Below are positions 19,363 to 29,828 of a stretch of DNA of 64,000 nucleotides, one piece after another. Each line of letters starts with the position of its first letter. Position 1 is the stretch's first letter. A program made the translations under genes and the position numbers. This stretch comes from Qipengyuania vulgaris (GTDB taxonomy: Bacteria; Pseudomonadota; Alphaproteobacteria; Sphingomonadales; Sphingomonadaceae): assembly GCA_000756795.1 (NCBI GenBank), contig CCSI01000002.1, positions 1-64,000 of the forward strand, given 5' to 3'. The notes below the pieces were generated by a model, which ran no database searches, had not been told where the DNA came from, and saw only the letters and a program-made list of their open reading frames with translations.

Positions 19363-20064
19363 TTATTTTTTAATCAGTTCGAGCGTTGCAACGACCGGCA
19401 GATGGTCCGATGCGATGGCCGAAAGGCCGGTGTGGTGCACCTCGGCCTCCACACATCCCCAATGCTTGCTAGCTACAATCCGATCGAGCGTGGCGACCGG
19501 CTGGCGCGACGGGTAGCTCTTGCCCGGCGTAACCACCATCCAGCGGTCCGAAAATTCGCGCATGGCGCCTGTCGCCCGGCCCCATTGATTGAAATCGCCC
19601 ATGATGACAGTCGGCAGGTTTCGCGAGCAATCATCGACAAAGCCCACCAGCGAACGGATCTGGTCGCGCCGCCTGAGCCCCGACAAGTCGAGGTGCGTGC
19701 CGATGACGCGCATACGGTGGCCCTCCACCGTTATTTCGCCGCAAGCTGCCCCGCGCGGTTCCAATGTCGGCAGGTCGAGGGGCTCACCTTCGTGCACATC
19801 GATGTTCCGGCGCACGAGCAAGGCATTACCGTGCCAGCCGATCGACCGCGGACGCTTGGCCACCTCGATCAGCCGCCAATGCGTGTCGTCGATCTCGGCG
19901 CGCGGGATACATGTTTCGCGCGCGCCGATGCGGCGGTCCGCCTCCTGCAACGCTATAATGTCGGCATCTATTTCATGGATTACCGAGAGGATGCGCTCGG
20001 GATCGCGCTTGCGATCGAGGCCGACGGCCTTGTGAATGTTATAGCTGGCAAAGGTAAGCTGCAC
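19363..20064 (-). CDS. Endonuclease/exonuclease/phosphatase family protein
   Basis: A 233-residue metal-dependent phosphodiesterase or phosphatase of the EEP fold. Catalytic motifs are in order: SYNIHKAVG (Asn), LQEAD (metal Glu), THLDLS, GDFNQWG (Asp/Asn) and ASDHLPV (Asp/His). No signal peptide is seen, so it is probably cytoplasmic. The target may be DNA, RNA, lipid or a sugar phosphate and cannot be stated. The start is GTG at 20064 without a strong ribosome binding site. It ends the minus-strand run that begins at pheS. Confidence 0.85.
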   Translation of the reverse strand: MQLTFASYNIHKAVGLDRKRDPERILSVIHEIDADIIALQEADRRIGARETCIPRAEIDDTHWRLIEVAKRPRSIGWHGNALLVRRNIDVHEGEPLDLPTLEPRGAACGEITVEGHRMRVIGTHLDLSGLRRRDQIRSLVGFVDDCSRNLPTVIMGDFNQWGRATGAMREFSDRWMVVTPGKSYPSRQPVATLDRIVASKHWGCVEAEVHHTGLSAIASDHLPVVATLELIKK

Positions 20065-20105
20065 GTGGCATCAACTATTCGAACGAGCGAGAGTTGCAGC
20101 GCGCC

Positions 20106-20663
20106 TCAGTCACCGGCGATGAAGCGGTCTGTCGGGCGGGTCGGGAGACCGTCGATGCTGCTCGTGCGGGTTTGCATCTTCTCCACCCATGCTTCGGGAT
20201 CGCTTTGGCGGTGCGCCTTCTTCAGCGTCTCGCGCTCCTCGCGATATTCCATGAAAGGCACGCCCCAGCCGCAGCTGGTCTGGACGCTTTCGATCGCGAT
20301 GTCGAAGATTTGGCGCGTGCCGGGCATCATCTCGAATTGGGCGCATAGCGCGCCCCATTCCTCGTCCTGCGGCAGGACCGCGCGGCCCGTGCCGTAGATC
20401 CGCAGGATCAGCGCGGGACGGTCGAAATTACAGAACATCAACGTGATCCGCCCGTCCGCTGCAAGGTGCGCGTGGGTTTCGTTTCCCGAACCGCCAAGGT
20501 CGAGATAGGCTACTCGCTTCGGACCCAGTACGCGGAAAGCATCATAACCCTTTGGGCTCAGATTGATGCGGGCATCTTCGGCGGCCGTTGCGACAAAGAA
20601 GACCGGCTGCTTGCCGATCATGGCGATGTGCTTGTCATCCAGCGCGTCGAAGAAGTCTGCCAT
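20106..20663 (-). CDS. Pyridoxamine 5'-phosphate oxidase-like (FMN-binding split barrel) protein
   Basis: A 185-residue protein with the split-barrel fold used by FMN- or F420-binding enzymes. It shows QPVFFVATAAEDARINLSPKG and VAYLDLGGSGNETHAHLAADGRITLMF, typical of the general-stress/pyridoxamine oxidase-like family. It is not true PdxH. The start directly abuts the stop of the upstream alpha/beta hydrolase gene, so the two are co-transcribed. The substrate is unknown. Confidence 0.82.
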   Translation of the reverse strand: MADFFDALDDKHIAMIGKQPVFFVATAAEDARINLSPKGYDAFRVLGPKRVAYLDLGGSGNETHAHLAADGRITLMFCNFDRPALILRIYGTGRAVLPQDEEWGALCAQFEMMPGTRQIFDIAIESVQTSCGWGVPFMEYREERETLKKAHRQSDPEAWVEKMQTRTSSIDGLPTRPTDRFIAGD

Positions 20664-21548
20664 CTATAGAAAGTCCCGGATGGTTTTCATGAAGCGGTCG
20701 AACTGGTCGTGGTGGAGCCAGTGGCCGGCATTTTCGAACTCGATCACCTCGGCGTTAGAGAAGTGATCGACCCGTCCGTCACCTTCGGGGTTCGAGGCCC
20801 AGCTGTCGGCACCATAGAGCAAGAGCGTTGGCGCAGTAATCGCGGCCCAGGTCTGGTGGAGGAATTCGTCGGCAATGTCCTCGACTGCCCAGACATTGAG
20901 GTGCGGATCGAACTTCCAGCTGTAGGTGCCGTCCTCGTTGCGGTTCACCCCGTGGATGGTAAGATGGCGCGCCTGTTCCTCGGTGAGGTAACTGTTTTCC
21001 TCGATCATCCGCGCAAAGGCAGCTTCGATGCTTTCATACTTGCGCGGGCTACGGCCAGAGGCCGAGCGCTTCTTGCCGATCCATTCGGCCATCCGCTCGG
21101 GATAGCTCTTCTCGCGCATTTCGGCCTGCCGCTTCGGGCTGGGACCGAGCCCTTCGATGGCGACGATCTTGGTGACCATCTCGGGGAAGGTCCCGGCGTA
21201 GCGCAGCGAGACATTGCCGCCCATCGAGTGGGAGACGATGGTGACGGGTCCAACACCCAGCTGATGCACCAGCTGCGCGAGATCATAGACCATGTCGCCC
21301 ACCTGGTAATTGCCGTCCGAAACCCAGTCGCTGTCGCCATGACCGCGGTGGTCCATCGCCACCACGTGCCAGTCGTCGCGCAATTCCTCTGCGACCCAGT
21401 CCCAACTGCGCGCATGGTCGCGGCCGCCGTGGACCAGCACCAGCGGCGGCTTTCCGCGACCTCCCCAATCGAGATAGTTGAGGCGGAGGCGCTGCGAGAT
21501 GAAAGTCTGGGAAGTGGGGCCGGTGAGCGTCATGCGCGCGCTTTGCAT
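20664..21548 (-). CDS. Alpha/beta hydrolase
   Basis: A 294-residue serine hydrolase. Visible parts are LVHGGRDHARSWDWVA (oxyanion region), the nucleophile elbow SHSMGG with Ser near residue 107, and GHWLHHDQ carrying the catalytic His near residue 276. No signal peptide is seen. ATG codons at 21548 and 21533 are both in frame; GGAG stands three bases before the first, which I use. It lies 22 bases after prfC and abuts the next gene. The substrate is unknown. Confidence 0.86.
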   Translation of the reverse strand: MQSARMTLTGPTSQTFISQRLRLNYLDWGGRGKPPLVLVHGGRDHARSWDWVAEELRDDWHVVAMDHRGHGDSDWVSDGNYQVGDMVYDLAQLVHQLGVGPVTIVSHSMGGNVSLRYAGTFPEMVTKIVAIEGLGPSPKRQAEMREKSYPERMAEWIGKKRSASGRSPRKYESIEAAFARMIEENSYLTEEQARHLTIHGVNRNEDGTYSWKFDPHLNVWAVEDIADEFLHQTWAAITAPTLLLYGADSWASNPEGDGRVDHFSNAEVIEFENAGHWLHHDQFDRFMKTIRDFL

Positions 21549-21570
21549 CGGCTCCGCGCCGGATTCAACC

Positions 21571-23094
21571 TCACCTTTCCTTCGTGGCGGAGAAAGTGAG
21601 GTCGGGGTTCTTCTCTTCCTGGTAGTTCACGTCCCACGGGCTCTTGGCCATAAAGACCAGATCGCCGTCGCGATCCTTGGCGAGATTGGAGAGGTTGAAC
21701 TTCTCGAATTCGGCCATCGCCTTTTCATCGCCCTTGATCCAGCGCGCGGTGGCAAATGGCGATGCTTCGAGCTTGGCCTCGACCTTGTATTCGGCAGACA
21801 GCCTCGAGATCAGAACGTCGAGCTGGAGCTGGCCGACAACGCCGATGATCCACTGGCCGCCGATCTCGGGATAGAAGACCTGGATCACGCCCTCTTCGGA
21901 GAGGTCGTCGAGCGCCTTTCTCAGCTGCTTGGTCTTTGTCGGATCGACCAGCGCCACGCGGCGCAGGATTTCAGGCGCGAAGTTCGGCAGGCCGGTGAAG
22001 CGGACCTGGTTCTTCTCGCTCAGCGTATCCCCCACCCGCAGCGTGCCGTGGTTGGGAATGCCGATGATATCACCCGGCTCAGCCGTATCGGCGACCTCGC
22101 GATCCTGCGCGAAGAAGAGGATCGGCGAATGGATCGCGACCGGCTTGCCGAGGCCGCTGGGCGTGAGTTTCATGCCGCGTTTGAACGTACCGGAGACCTG
22201 CCGCATGAAAGCGATGCGGTCGCGGTGGTTCGGGTCCATGTTGGCCTGCACCTTGAAGATGAAGCCTGTGACCTCGTCATGGTCGGGCGCGATCTGCTCC
22301 TCGCCCGCCGGCTGCGGGCGCGGCGGCGGGGCGTATTTCGCGATCGCCTCGATCAGTTCGACCACGCCGAAATTCTTGAGTGCCGAGCCGAAGTAGACCG
22401 GCGTCAGATCGCCATTGCGATAGGCATCGAGATCGAACTCGGGATAGCCGATCTGCGCAAGTTCGACATTTTCCGCGATGTCTGCGGGCAGGTCGAAATC
22501 AGCGACTCGCTTGCCCTTGAACTCCTTTGACGGACCTTCGGGCACGACCACTTCGCCGCTCGCGAAATCGAGGATGCCCTGGAATTCGCCGCCCATGCCG
22601 ACCGGATACATCTGCGGACTGACATCGAGTGCCAGCATGTCAGCAATCTCGTCGAGCAGTTCGAAGACCGGACGGCCCTCTCGGTCGACCTTGTTGACGA
22701 AGGTGATGATCGGCACGCTGCGCAGGCGGCAGACCTCGAACAGCTTGCGCGTCTGCGGCTCGATACCCTTGGCCGCGTCGATCACCATGATGGCGCTGTC
22801 GACCGCGGTGAGCGTGCGATAAGTGTCTTCGGAGAAGTCTTCGTGCCCCGGTGTGTCGAGCAGGTTGAAGGTGATCCCGTCGCGCTCGAAAGTCATGACC
22901 GAGCTGGTCACCGAGATCCCGCGCTGCTGCTCGATCTTCATCCAGTCCGACCGCGCCCGGCGAGCTTGCCCGCGAGCCTTCACCTCGCCAGCCAAGTGGA
23001 TTGCGCCGCCGGTCAGCAGCAGCTTCTCGGTGAGCGTGGTCTTACCGGCGTCGGGGTGCGAAATAATCGCGAAGGTACGGCGATCTGAAGTCAT
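21571..23094 (-). CDS. prfC: Peptide chain release factor 3
   Basis: RF3 is a GTPase that removes RF1 or RF2 from the ribosome after termination. GTPase motifs are clear: SHPDAGKTT (G1), RGISVTSS (G2), DTPGHEDFSEDTYR (G3) and NKVDREGR (G4). Domains 2 and 3 follow, with SALKNFGV and GVVGQLQLDV. At 507 residues it is slightly shorter than the roughly 529 of the E. coli protein. It is not EF-G or LepA, judging by the EDTYRTLTAVD segment. The upstream SDR gene ends eight bases earlier, so it is in the pheS-started run. Confidence 0.94.
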   Translation of the reverse strand: MTSDRRTFAIISHPDAGKTTLTEKLLLTGGAIHLAGEVKARGQARRARSDWMKIEQQRGISVTSSVMTFERDGITFNLLDTPGHEDFSEDTYRTLTAVDSAIMVIDAAKGIEPQTRKLFEVCRLRSVPIITFVNKVDREGRPVFELLDEIADMLALDVSPQMYPVGMGGEFQGILDFASGEVVVPEGPSKEFKGKRVADFDLPADIAENVELAQIGYPEFDLDAYRNGDLTPVYFGSALKNFGVVELIEAIAKYAPPPRPQPAGEEQIAPDHDEVTGFIFKVQANMDPNHRDRIAFMRQVSGTFKRGMKLTPSGLGKPVAIHSPILFFAQDREVADTAEPGDIIGIPNHGTLRVGDTLSEKNQVRFTGLPNFAPEILRRVALVDPTKTKQLRKALDDLSEEGVIQVFYPEIGGQWIIGVVGQLQLDVLISRLSAEYKVEAKLEASPFATARWIKGDEKAMAEFEKFNLSNLAKDRDGDLVFMAKSPWDVNYQEEKNPDLTFSATKER

Positions 23095-23101
23095 GGTTCT
23101 C

Positions 23102-23845
23102 TTACGAGCGCGCGACGCGGAAGCCGGCGAAGTCCTGGCTCACCGGCATCAGCTCTATGCGATTGATATTGAGGTGGGGCGGCAGCTCGGCGATCCACAG
23201 AATCGTATCGGCGATGTCCTGCCCTGTCATCGGATCGGCACCGCGATAGAGGTCGTCCGAAGCCTGCTGGCTGCCTGTGCGCACGACGGTGAACTCGGTC
23301 TCCACCATGCCCGGCTCGATGCTTGTCACCCGCACACCGGTGCCGTGGAGGTCGGCGCGCAGGGCGAGCGTGAAGTGGTTCGCGAAGGCCTTCGAGCCCG
23401 CGTAGACGTTGCCGCCCGGATAGATGTAGCTGCCCGCCACCGAGCCGATCGCGATGATCGCTCCCTTGCGCTCGATCAGCGTGGGCAGGAGCTTTCGGGT
23501 GAGCACCACCATGGCCGTCACATTGGTGTCGATCATGGTCTGCCAGTCGCCGAGATCGGCTTCCTGCGCGGGCGACAAGCCCTGCGCGAGACCGGCGTTG
23601 TTCACCAGCAGATCGATGCCCGCGAAATCCTCGGGCAAGGCTGCAATCGCGGCATCCATGGCAGTGGTATCACGCACGTCGAAGCAGGCGGCATGCACCT
23701 TGTCCGCGCCGAGTTCCTCGACCAGCGCATCAAGCCGTTCCTTGCGCCTCCCGGTCGCCACGCAGCGCCACCCGCTCGCGACAAGCGTGCGGACGGTCGC
23801 CTCGCCAATCCCTGCAGTGGCTCCGGTGACGAAGGCGGTCTTCAT
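23102..23845 (-). CDS. Short-chain dehydrogenase (YdfG-like)
   Basis: A 247-residue NAD(P)-dependent SDR. The cofactor motif TGATAGIGEAT, the NNAG motif (LLVNNAGLAQG) and the catalytic YAGSK with the preceding serine (GSVAGSYIY) are all present. The sequence resembles the YdfG group that oxidises 3-hydroxy acids such as serine or acts on malonic semialdehyde. The ATG overlaps the pheT stop by four bases, so the two are translationally coupled; a functional link to tRNA charging is not implied. Confidence 0.88.
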   Translation of the reverse strand: MKTAFVTGATAGIGEATVRTLVASGWRCVATGRRKERLDALVEELGADKVHAACFDVRDTTAMDAAIAALPEDFAGIDLLVNNAGLAQGLSPAQEADLGDWQTMIDTNVTAMVVLTRKLLPTLIERKGAIIAIGSVAGSYIYPGGNVYAGSKAFANHFTLALRADLHGTGVRVTSIEPGMVETEFTVVRTGSQQASDDLYRGADPMTGQDIADTILWIAELPPHLNINRIELMPVSQDFAGFRVARS

Positions 23846-26232
23846 CCGCGAAGCTCCGCGCCCTGCTTGGCGGCGTTCGCAACGACCTTGTCGGAGATCG
23901 CCTTGATCTCTTCATCGGTGAAGCTCTTCTCGCCCGGCTGGAGCGTGACTTCGATGGCGACCGACTTCTTGCCTTCGGGCACGCCCTGTCCGGCAAAGAC
24001 ATCGAACACACGCGCGTCGACGATGGCTTTCTTGTCCGCACCGCGCACGGCCTTCACGAGGTCGCCTGCCGCAAGGTCTGCGGGGACGAGGAAGGCGAAG
24101 TCGCGGGTTATCGCCTGAAGCGCGGGCGGCGAATAGGCAGCGCGCGCAAAGCCGCCAACCTTCTTTGCGGGGATCGCATCGAGGAAGAGCTCGACAGCCA
24201 TCACCGGCCCGTCGATGTCGAAGGCCTTGAGCGTATTGGGATGCAGCGCGCCGAAACGGGCGAGCACGTTCTTGGGGCCGAGCCGCAATGTGGCCGACTG
24301 GCCGGGGTGGAACTGGTCACCCGCCTCACCCATGACCATGAGGTTGCCCACCGGCGCACCGGCGGCTTCGAGCAGCGCCTCGGCCTCGGCCTTGGCGTCA
24401 TAGGCGTCGAACTTGGCGCCCTTGCCATTGGACCAGCCGCGAGCGGTCTTCTCGCCCGAGAGCACCACGCCAAGCGTCGGTTTCTCGTCGCTCGCGCCAT
24501 TTGTCCCACGGAAATAGCGGCGGCCGATTTCGAACAGGCGCGCGCCGTCCGCACCGCGGTCGGCATTGCGCTTCGCAGCCGAAAGCAGGCCCGGGATGAG
24601 CGAGGGGCGCATGGCCTTCATGTCTTCGCTGATCGGGTTTTCGAGAACCCAGAGCTCGGCGCCATCGGCGAAGTGTTCGGCCTCGTCCGTCGGCAGGAAG
24701 GACCAGGTGATTGCTTCGTTGTGACCGCGCGCAGCAGCAGCGCGGCGCAGCTTGCGCTCGGCCTGCTGCAGCGGGGTCGCCGTCGGCAGCGCAACGCCGG
24801 GGCGACGTGGCAGCGGCTTGCTTTCGACCTCGTCGATCCCGTGGATGCGCACGACCTCTTCGACGAGATCGGCAGGCCCTTCGATATCGTGGCGACGCGG
24901 CGGACAGGTGACCGTCCAGTCGTCGCTGACCTTGAAATCAAGCGATTCCAGAATGGCCCGCTGCTCTTCCTGCGGCACTGCAAGGCCGCCGAGCCGTTCG
25001 GTCAGGCGCGGGTCGAACTTGATCGTCTGCGCGGTGACAGGCGGCTGGCCTGCGCGCACGACCTCGGTCGGCTCGCCGCCGCAGGTCTTGGTGATCAGGC
25101 TGGTGAGGATGGCGAGACCATCGTCGAGATATTCGGGATCGACGCCGCGCTCGAAACGCGTGCGCGCATCCGAAGCGAGGCCGAGCGTGCGGCCCGTCAC
25201 GCCAATGCGTTCGGGATCGAAATAGGCGATCTCGAGCAGGACGTCTGTCGTGCCTTCGGTCGCACCCGAATGCTCGCCGCCCATGATGCCGGCAATGTCG
25301 TGGACGCCATTGTCGTCGGCGATCACGGTCATGGTGTCGTCGAGCGTGTAGGTCTTTTCGTTGAGTGCCTCGACCGTCTCGCCGTTCTGTGCGCGGCGAG
25401 CGACTACCGCGCCCGACAGCTTGGCGAGGTCATAGACGTGCGCCGGACGACCGAAGGCAAGCATGAGGTAGTTGGTCGCGTCGACTAGCGCGGAAATCGG
25501 GCGCTGGCCCGCCGCGATCAGGCGGCGCTGCATCCACTCGGGCGAGGCTTTGGTGTTGTCGACACCGCGAATGACGCGGCCGTAGAACGCGGGGCAGCCT
25601 TCCGGATCGTCGGTGCGGATTTCGACCGGGCACTCACCCGAAGCCGCGATGGCCGAAGCCTCGACCGGCTTGAACGTGCCGAGACCTGCCGCAGCAAGAT
25701 CGCGCGCTATGCCCTGCACGCCCATGCAATCGGGGCGGTTGGGCGTGATCGCGACGTCGAATACGGGCGAGGCATCGTGATATTCGGCGAATGTCTGGCC
25801 GACCGGCGCATCCTCGGGCAGCTCGATGATGCCATCGTGCTCTTCGCCCAGTTCGAGCTCGCGCACCGAACACATCATGCCGTTCGATTCGACGCCACGG
25901 ATCGCGCTCTTGCGCAGTTCCATGCCGTTCGCGGGGACCACCGCGCCGGGTAGGCCCAGCACGCCCTTCATGCCGGCACGCGCATTGGGCGCACCGCAGA
26001 CGACCTGCAGCGGATCGCCCTCACCCGTATCGACGGTGAGCACCTGCAGCTTGTCGGCATCGGGATGCTTGGCCGCGGTCAGCACCTTGGCGATGCGGAA
26101 GCCTTCGAGCTTGTCGGCCGGGTCCTCGATCCCCTCGACCTCGTGGCCGATCCGATTGAGCGCAGCCGCAATGTCCGCCACCGAAGCGTCGGTTTCGAGG
26201 AAGTGCTTCAGCCATTCGAGCGAGAACTTCAT
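23842..26232 (-). CDS. pheT: Phenylalanine--tRNA ligase, beta subunit
   Basis: A 796-residue subunit of the alpha2-beta2 enzyme that charges tRNA-Phe. Domain order is normal: an N-terminal OB-fold tRNA-binding domain (about 40-150, [15 protein letters not shown]), the B3/B4 editing domain (about 210-370), B5 (GGEPTEV onward, about 400-470), a catalytic-like core and the C-terminal anticodon-binding FDX-ACB domain (about 700-796, [10 protein letters not shown] ... [11 protein letters not shown]). The ATG overlaps the pheS stop by four bases. Confidence 0.96.
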   Translation of the reverse strand: MKFSLEWLKHFLETDASVADIAAALNRIGHEVEGIEDPADKLEGFRIAKVLTAAKHPDADKLQVLTVDTGEGDPLQVVCGAPNARAGMKGVLGLPGAVVPANGMELRKSAIRGVESNGMMCSVRELELGEEHDGIIELPEDAPVGQTFAEYHDASPVFDVAITPNRPDCMGVQGIARDLAAAGLGTFKPVEASAIAASGECPVEIRTDDPEGCPAFYGRVIRGVDNTKASPEWMQRRLIAAGQRPISALVDATNYLMLAFGRPAHVYDLAKLSGAVVARRAQNGETVEALNEKTYTLDDTMTVIADDNGVHDIAGIMGGEHSGATEGTTDVLLEIAYFDPERIGVTGRTLGLASDARTRFERGVDPEYLDDGLAILTSLITKTCGGEPTEVVRAGQPPVTAQTIKFDPRLTERLGGLAVPQEEQRAILESLDFKVSDDWTVTCPPRRHDIEGPADLVEEVVRIHGIDEVESKPLPRRPGVALPTATPLQQAERKLRRAAAARGHNEAITWSFLPTDEAEHFADGAELWVLENPISEDMKAMRPSLIPGLLSAAKRNADRGADGARLFEIGRRYFRGTNGASDEKPTLGVVLSGEKTARGWSNGKGAKFDAYDAKAEAEALLEAAGAPVGNLMVMGEAGDQFHPGQSATLRLGPKNVLARFGALHPNTLKAFDIDGPVMAVELFLDAIPAKKVGGFARAAYSPPALQAITRDFAFLVPADLAAGDLVKAVRGADKKAIVDARVFDVFAGQGVPEGKKSVAIEVTLQPGEKSFTDEEIKAISDKVVANAAKQGAELRG

Positions 26233-27329
26233 GCGCCTGCTCCCACACCTGCGGAAAGCGTCGGCTGGTCGAAGGGCGAGAAGCCGTAGTGGTCGAGCCA
26301 GCGCTGGTCGCCATCGAAGAAGGCGCGCAAATCATCCATCCCGTATTTGAGCATGGCGAGGCGGTCGACGCCCACGCCGAATGCGAAACCCTGCCATTCG
26401 TCGGGGTCGAGCCCGGCAAATTCTATGACGCGGCGGTTGACCATGCCGCTGCCGAGAAGCTCCATCCAGCCGTGACCCGGCGCGTCGCCGTCACCGCCGA
26501 GTACGCGGCGGCCCTTCACGTCCTGCCAGCCGACATCGACCTCGACCGAGGGTTCGGTGAAGGGGAAATAGGAGGGGCGCAGGCGCAGCACGATATCGTC
26601 GCGCTCGAAGAAGGCCTTGAGGAAGGTTTCCAGCGTCCACTTGAGGTGGCCGAGGTTGATGTCGCGGTCGATCACCAGTCCCTCGATCTGGTGGAACATC
26701 GGCGTGTGCGTTGCGTCGCTGTCGCTGCGATAGACGCGGCCCGGCGCGATGATGCGGATCGGCGCGCCTTCCTTCACCATGGAGCGAATCTGAACCGGCG
26801 AAGTGTGCGTGCGCAGGAGCATGCGGTTGCCGTCGGCGTCCTGGTCCGGGAAATAGAATGTGTCGTGCATCGCGCGGGCGGGATGCGTTTCAGCCATGTT
26901 GAGCGCGGTGAAATTGTGCCAGTCGTCTTCAATCTCGGGACCGGTGGCGACCGAGAAGCCGAGGTCGGCAAAGATTTCCGCAAGCTCGTCCATCACCTGG
27001 CTGACCGGGTGGACGCTGCCCTTCGGCGATTGCGGCGCAGGCAGGGTCAGGTCGAGGCGTTCTTCGGCCAGCTTGCGTTCGAGTTCTGCGGCTTCGAAAG
27101 CCTCTTTCCGCGCAGTAATCGCATCGGCAACCGCCGTGCGTGCGCCCTGGATTTTCGGCGCCTGCTCCTGCCGCTCTTCAGGCGTCATCTTGCCCAGCGT
27201 CTTCATCAGCGCAGAGATGCTGCCCTGCTTGCCGAGGAATTCGATACGCAGCGCTTCGAGCGCTTCGGCGTCGTCCGCCGCTTCGATGCGGGCCAGCGCA
27301 TCGGATTGCAATTGTGCCAGATCGGTCAT
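26229..27329 (-). CDS. pheS: Phenylalanine--tRNA ligase, alpha subunit
   Basis: The catalytic 366-residue subunit of phenylalanyl-tRNA synthetase. An N-terminal coiled coil (about 1-90) leads into the class II core with [25 protein letters not shown] (motif 2 region), [20 protein letters not shown], and the C-terminal [18 protein letters not shown] (motif 3). It starts the minus-strand series pheS-pheT-SDR-prfC-hydrolase. No leader peptide or T-box could be recognised in the 68-base gap upstream. Confidence 0.97.
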   Translation of the reverse strand: MTDLAQLQSDALARIEAADDAEALEALRIEFLGKQGSISALMKTLGKMTPEERQEQAPKIQGARTAVADAITARKEAFEAAELERKLAEERLDLTLPAPQSPKGSVHPVSQVMDELAEIFADLGFSVATGPEIEDDWHNFTALNMAETHPARAMHDTFYFPDQDADGNRMLLRTHTSPVQIRSMVKEGAPIRIIAPGRVYRSDSDATHTPMFHQIEGLVIDRDINLGHLKWTLETFLKAFFERDDIVLRLRPSYFPFTEPSVEVDVGWQDVKGRRVLGGDGDAPGHGWMELLGSGMVNRRVIEFAGLDPDEWQGFAFGVGVDRLAMLKYGMDDLRAFFDGDQRWLDHYGFSPFDQPTLSAGVGAGA

Positions 27330-27397
27330 GCTACTCTCGACAGGGATTCGTCTTCGCGGCTGCCTCTAGCGGCAAGCGGCGCAATGCTAAACCCCCG

Positions 27398-28306
27398 TTA
27401 CTCGTCGAGAGCGGCGCCGGGCCGGTAGAGTGCCTGATGTGCCACGCCCGCCCGCTTGTTGGTGACCGCAACCGCGGCCTTTACGATCGGATGGGGCTTT
27501 TCGGCATATTCGCCCGGCGTCATGTTCATCACCGCCTTGAAGTCGCGGATGAAGTGCGCCTGGTCCCAATAATGGGTGTCGAGCGCCTTTATCCAGTGCA
27601 TCTCGGGGTCGAGCATATATTTGCCGAGGCTGCGCAGGAAACGCTGGCGCTTGAGCAGGCTGCGCGCGGGAAATCCGAAATGCCGCTTGCAGAACCGCTC
27701 GAAGGTGCGCGGGTTCATGCCCGCCATGGTGGCGATGGCATTCACCGAATTGGCGTCCTCCGAAAGCAGGGAAAGGTGGACCGCATGGATCGTGCTTTCC
27801 GAGGCAGGACGGTTGCCGAGAAGCGCGCGAAATGTCGCGTTGATGCGCTCGACGGCGGCAACGACATCGTCTCCGTCTTCGCGCAAATAATCGAGCAGCG
27901 AGGCGATGGAGGGGTCGACCCCTGCCTGGTGGATGTCGCAAAAACTGTTCGCGTAGACTTGAGCCGGGACGCCGATGAGCCTTGCCCAACCGGCGGGCGT
28001 CAGGCCCATTCCCCAGAACTTGCCGTTTTCGATCTTCAGTTGGGTGACGAGACTTGTCGGCCCTGAAACAACGCCAGCGGGAACACCCTGGAGCTGGCAG
28101 TCGCCGATACATGCCTCGTAGACTTGCGCCGCGCCCGTTCGCAGATTGCCTTCTTCGGGAGGCAGGTAATCCTCGACGAGAACGCCTTCGGATACCTCGG
28201 TTCTATAATATCCGGAAAGATAGGGCGCGAGATCGGGAGGCGGCGCGACCAGCCGCAGCCGCAGGCCGTCGGACTCGTATTCGGCGGTCACGGGTGATTC
28301 GGCCAT
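27398..28306 (-). CDS. AraC-type transcriptional regulator (pair 1, member A)
   Basis: A 302-residue regulator. The N-terminal half (RLRLVAPPPDLAPYLSGYYRTEV) is a sensing domain shared with the upstream gene, and the C-terminal third is an AraC DNA-binding domain. The first helix-turn-helix is around IATMAGMNPRTFERFCKRHFGFPARSL, and the second around HYWDQAHFIRDFKAVMNMTPGEYAE. It lies 116 bases downstream of a paralogue on the same strand, suggesting an old tandem duplication. No obvious target operon is adjacent. Confidence 0.87.
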   Translation of the reverse strand: MAESPVTAEYESDGLRLRLVAPPPDLAPYLSGYYRTEVSEGVLVEDYLPPEEGNLRTGAAQVYEACIGDCQLQGVPAGVVSGPTSLVTQLKIENGKFWGMGLTPAGWARLIGVPAQVYANSFCDIHQAGVDPSIASLLDYLREDGDDVVAAVERINATFRALLGNRPASESTIHAVHLSLLSEDANSVNAIATMAGMNPRTFERFCKRHFGFPARSLLKRQRFLRSLGKYMLDPEMHWIKALDTHYWDQAHFIRDFKAVMNMTPGEYAEKPHPIVKAAVAVTNKRAGVAHQALYRPGAALDE

Positions 28307-28422
28307 TACGCACCCCTATCGACGCAAAACCGCCATGTGCGCAAAAGATTGGAAGCCTTGCGGTCGGCCCGGCCTGCTAGCGCAGGGTGCGTTGCTGCGT
28401 CCTGCCCTTGGCCCCACCGCAA

Positions 28423-29340
28423 TCATCCAGCCTCGTCTTCGGGGCTGAAATGGCGCGGCGTATCGAGCGTCTGGACAGGCGAGCCCCAGATCCTTTGGCG
28501 CTCTTCCATGAAGGCGGTGAGTACGGGATGCGGCATCGAGGCGTATTGCGTCGGCGACATGCCCATGAAGGTATGGAACTCGTGCACGAAGTGCGCTTGG
28601 TCATGATAGTGACGGTCGATGGTCTCGGTCCAGCTCTTGCCGTCCGACAACATGAAAGCGGCAAGGCTTCTCATCATCCGCTGGCGACGCAGCAGGAGGC
28701 GCGGGGGAAAGCCGAAATGCCGCTTGCACAACCGCTCCAGCGTGCGAGTGGTAATCCCGACCTGTTCGGCCAGCGCGCCCACCTCGATCAGATAGGGATC
28801 GACCATGGCCTCGTGCACCTTGACGATGCGGGCCGCATCACGCGGCATGGGGGCAAGGTTCCGGAAGAAATCCGTAATGAGGTCGAATTGCCCTGCATCA
28901 CCGTTCCCGCACGCGGTCAGGGCATCATGCAAGCCGGTAAAACAGGAGAAGGCTTCGCTTTCGCGGCCATTACAGATCGAGTTGGAATAACGATCCGCTG
29001 GGGCAGCGATAAAGCGCGCCCAGCCTAGCGGCAGCAGTCCGATGCCCCACATGCTGGTGGCAGGAAGTTCGAACCGCATGGGAAGCGAGCTGGGGCCGGT
29101 CGCCTGGAACGAGGACGCAACCGGGTCTCCTCCATCGGGCGGGTAGGCACGCGGTGGCTCGCCCATGAAGAAGCGCAGGTTGGACCATTCGGGCTGGAGG
29201 TAATCGGCGAGAGTCCCGCCGCGCTCTGGCCTGACTTCCATCTTGTAGAAGGTGGTGAAGCAGGCAGCGAGATCGGGCGGCGGGGCGAAAAACCGCACCT
29301 TCACCTGGCCTACGCCGCCATTTGAGCCAACGACCCTCAT
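28423..29340 (-). CDS. AraC-type transcriptional regulator (pair 1, member B)
   Basis: A 305-residue paralogue of the gene just downstream. Shared features are an opening with FFAPPPDLAACFTTFYKMEV, a middle segment GLLPLGWARFIAAPA that matches GLTPAGWARLIGVPA, and an AraC domain with VGITTRTLERLCKRHFGFPPRLL and HYHDQAHFVHEFHTFMGMSPTQYA. The effector and target genes are unknown. The rpmI-rplT terminator lies directly upstream. Confidence 0.87.
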   Translation of the reverse strand: MRVVGSNGGVGQVKVRFFAPPPDLAACFTTFYKMEVRPERGGTLADYLQPEWSNLRFFMGEPPRAYPPDGGDPVASSFQATGPSSLPMRFELPATSMWGIGLLPLGWARFIAAPADRYSNSICNGRESEAFSCFTGLHDALTACGNGDAGQFDLITDFFRNLAPMPRDAARIVKVHEAMVDPYLIEVGALAEQVGITTRTLERLCKRHFGFPPRLLLRRQRMMRSLAAFMLSDGKSWTETIDRHYHDQAHFVHEFHTFMGMSPTQYASMPHPVLTAFMEERQRIWGSPVQTLDTPRHFSPEDEAG

Positions 29341-29386
29341 GCACCCATCCTAGCGCATTTTGGAGAGCGCCTCCATATCGGACAAA

Positions 29387-29424
29387 AGAAAACGGGCGCT
29401 TCCACGATGGGAAACGCCCGTTTT
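29387..29424 (-). terminator. Terminator after rplT
   Basis: Stem AAAACGGGCG with CGCCCGTTTT, extended by TTCC/GGGA pairing, and T-rich on both strands, so it can work in both directions. It lies 22 bases after the rplT stop. Confidence 0.9.
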
Positions 29425-29445
29425 ACTTGTCATCGACTTGGCGAA

Positions 29446-29805
29446 TTAGGCGGGAAGCGCCTTCTTGGCCTGCTCGATGATCGACTTGAACGCAGCCGCT
29501 TCGTTCATGGCGAGGTCCGCCATAACCTTGCGGTCGAGTTCGATGCCGGCAAGCTTGGTGCCGTGCATGAACTGCGAGTAGGTCAGGCCTTCGGCGCGAA
29601 CCGCAGCGTTGATACGCTGGATCCACAGGGCGCGGAAGTTGCGCTTTTTGACCTTGCGATCGCGGTATGCGTACTGGCCGGCCTTTTCGACCGCCTGGCG
29701 CGCGACGCGGATAGTGTTCTTGCGGCGACCGCGATAGCCCTTGGCCTGGTCTAGGAGCCGCTTGTGCTTCTGGCGCGTGGTGACGCCGCGTTTAATGCGA
29801 GGCAT
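29446..29805 (-). CDS. rplT: Large ribosomal subunit protein bL20
   Basis: A basic 119-residue protein binding 23S rRNA early in 50S assembly. [30 protein letters not shown] opening, [17 protein letters not shown] and [17 protein letters not shown] are diagnostic. It follows rpmI by 23 bases. infC is not adjacent, so the usual infC-rpmI-rplT order is not seen here. Confidence 0.98.
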   Translation of the reverse strand: MPRIKRGVTTRQKHKRLLDQAKGYRGRRKNTIRVARQAVEKAGQYAYRDRKVKKRNFRALWIQRINAAVRAEGLTYSQFMHGTKLAGIELDRKVMADLAMNEAAAFKSIIEQAKKALPA

Positions 29806-29828
29806 TTCAGTATCTCCTTAATTCGCGA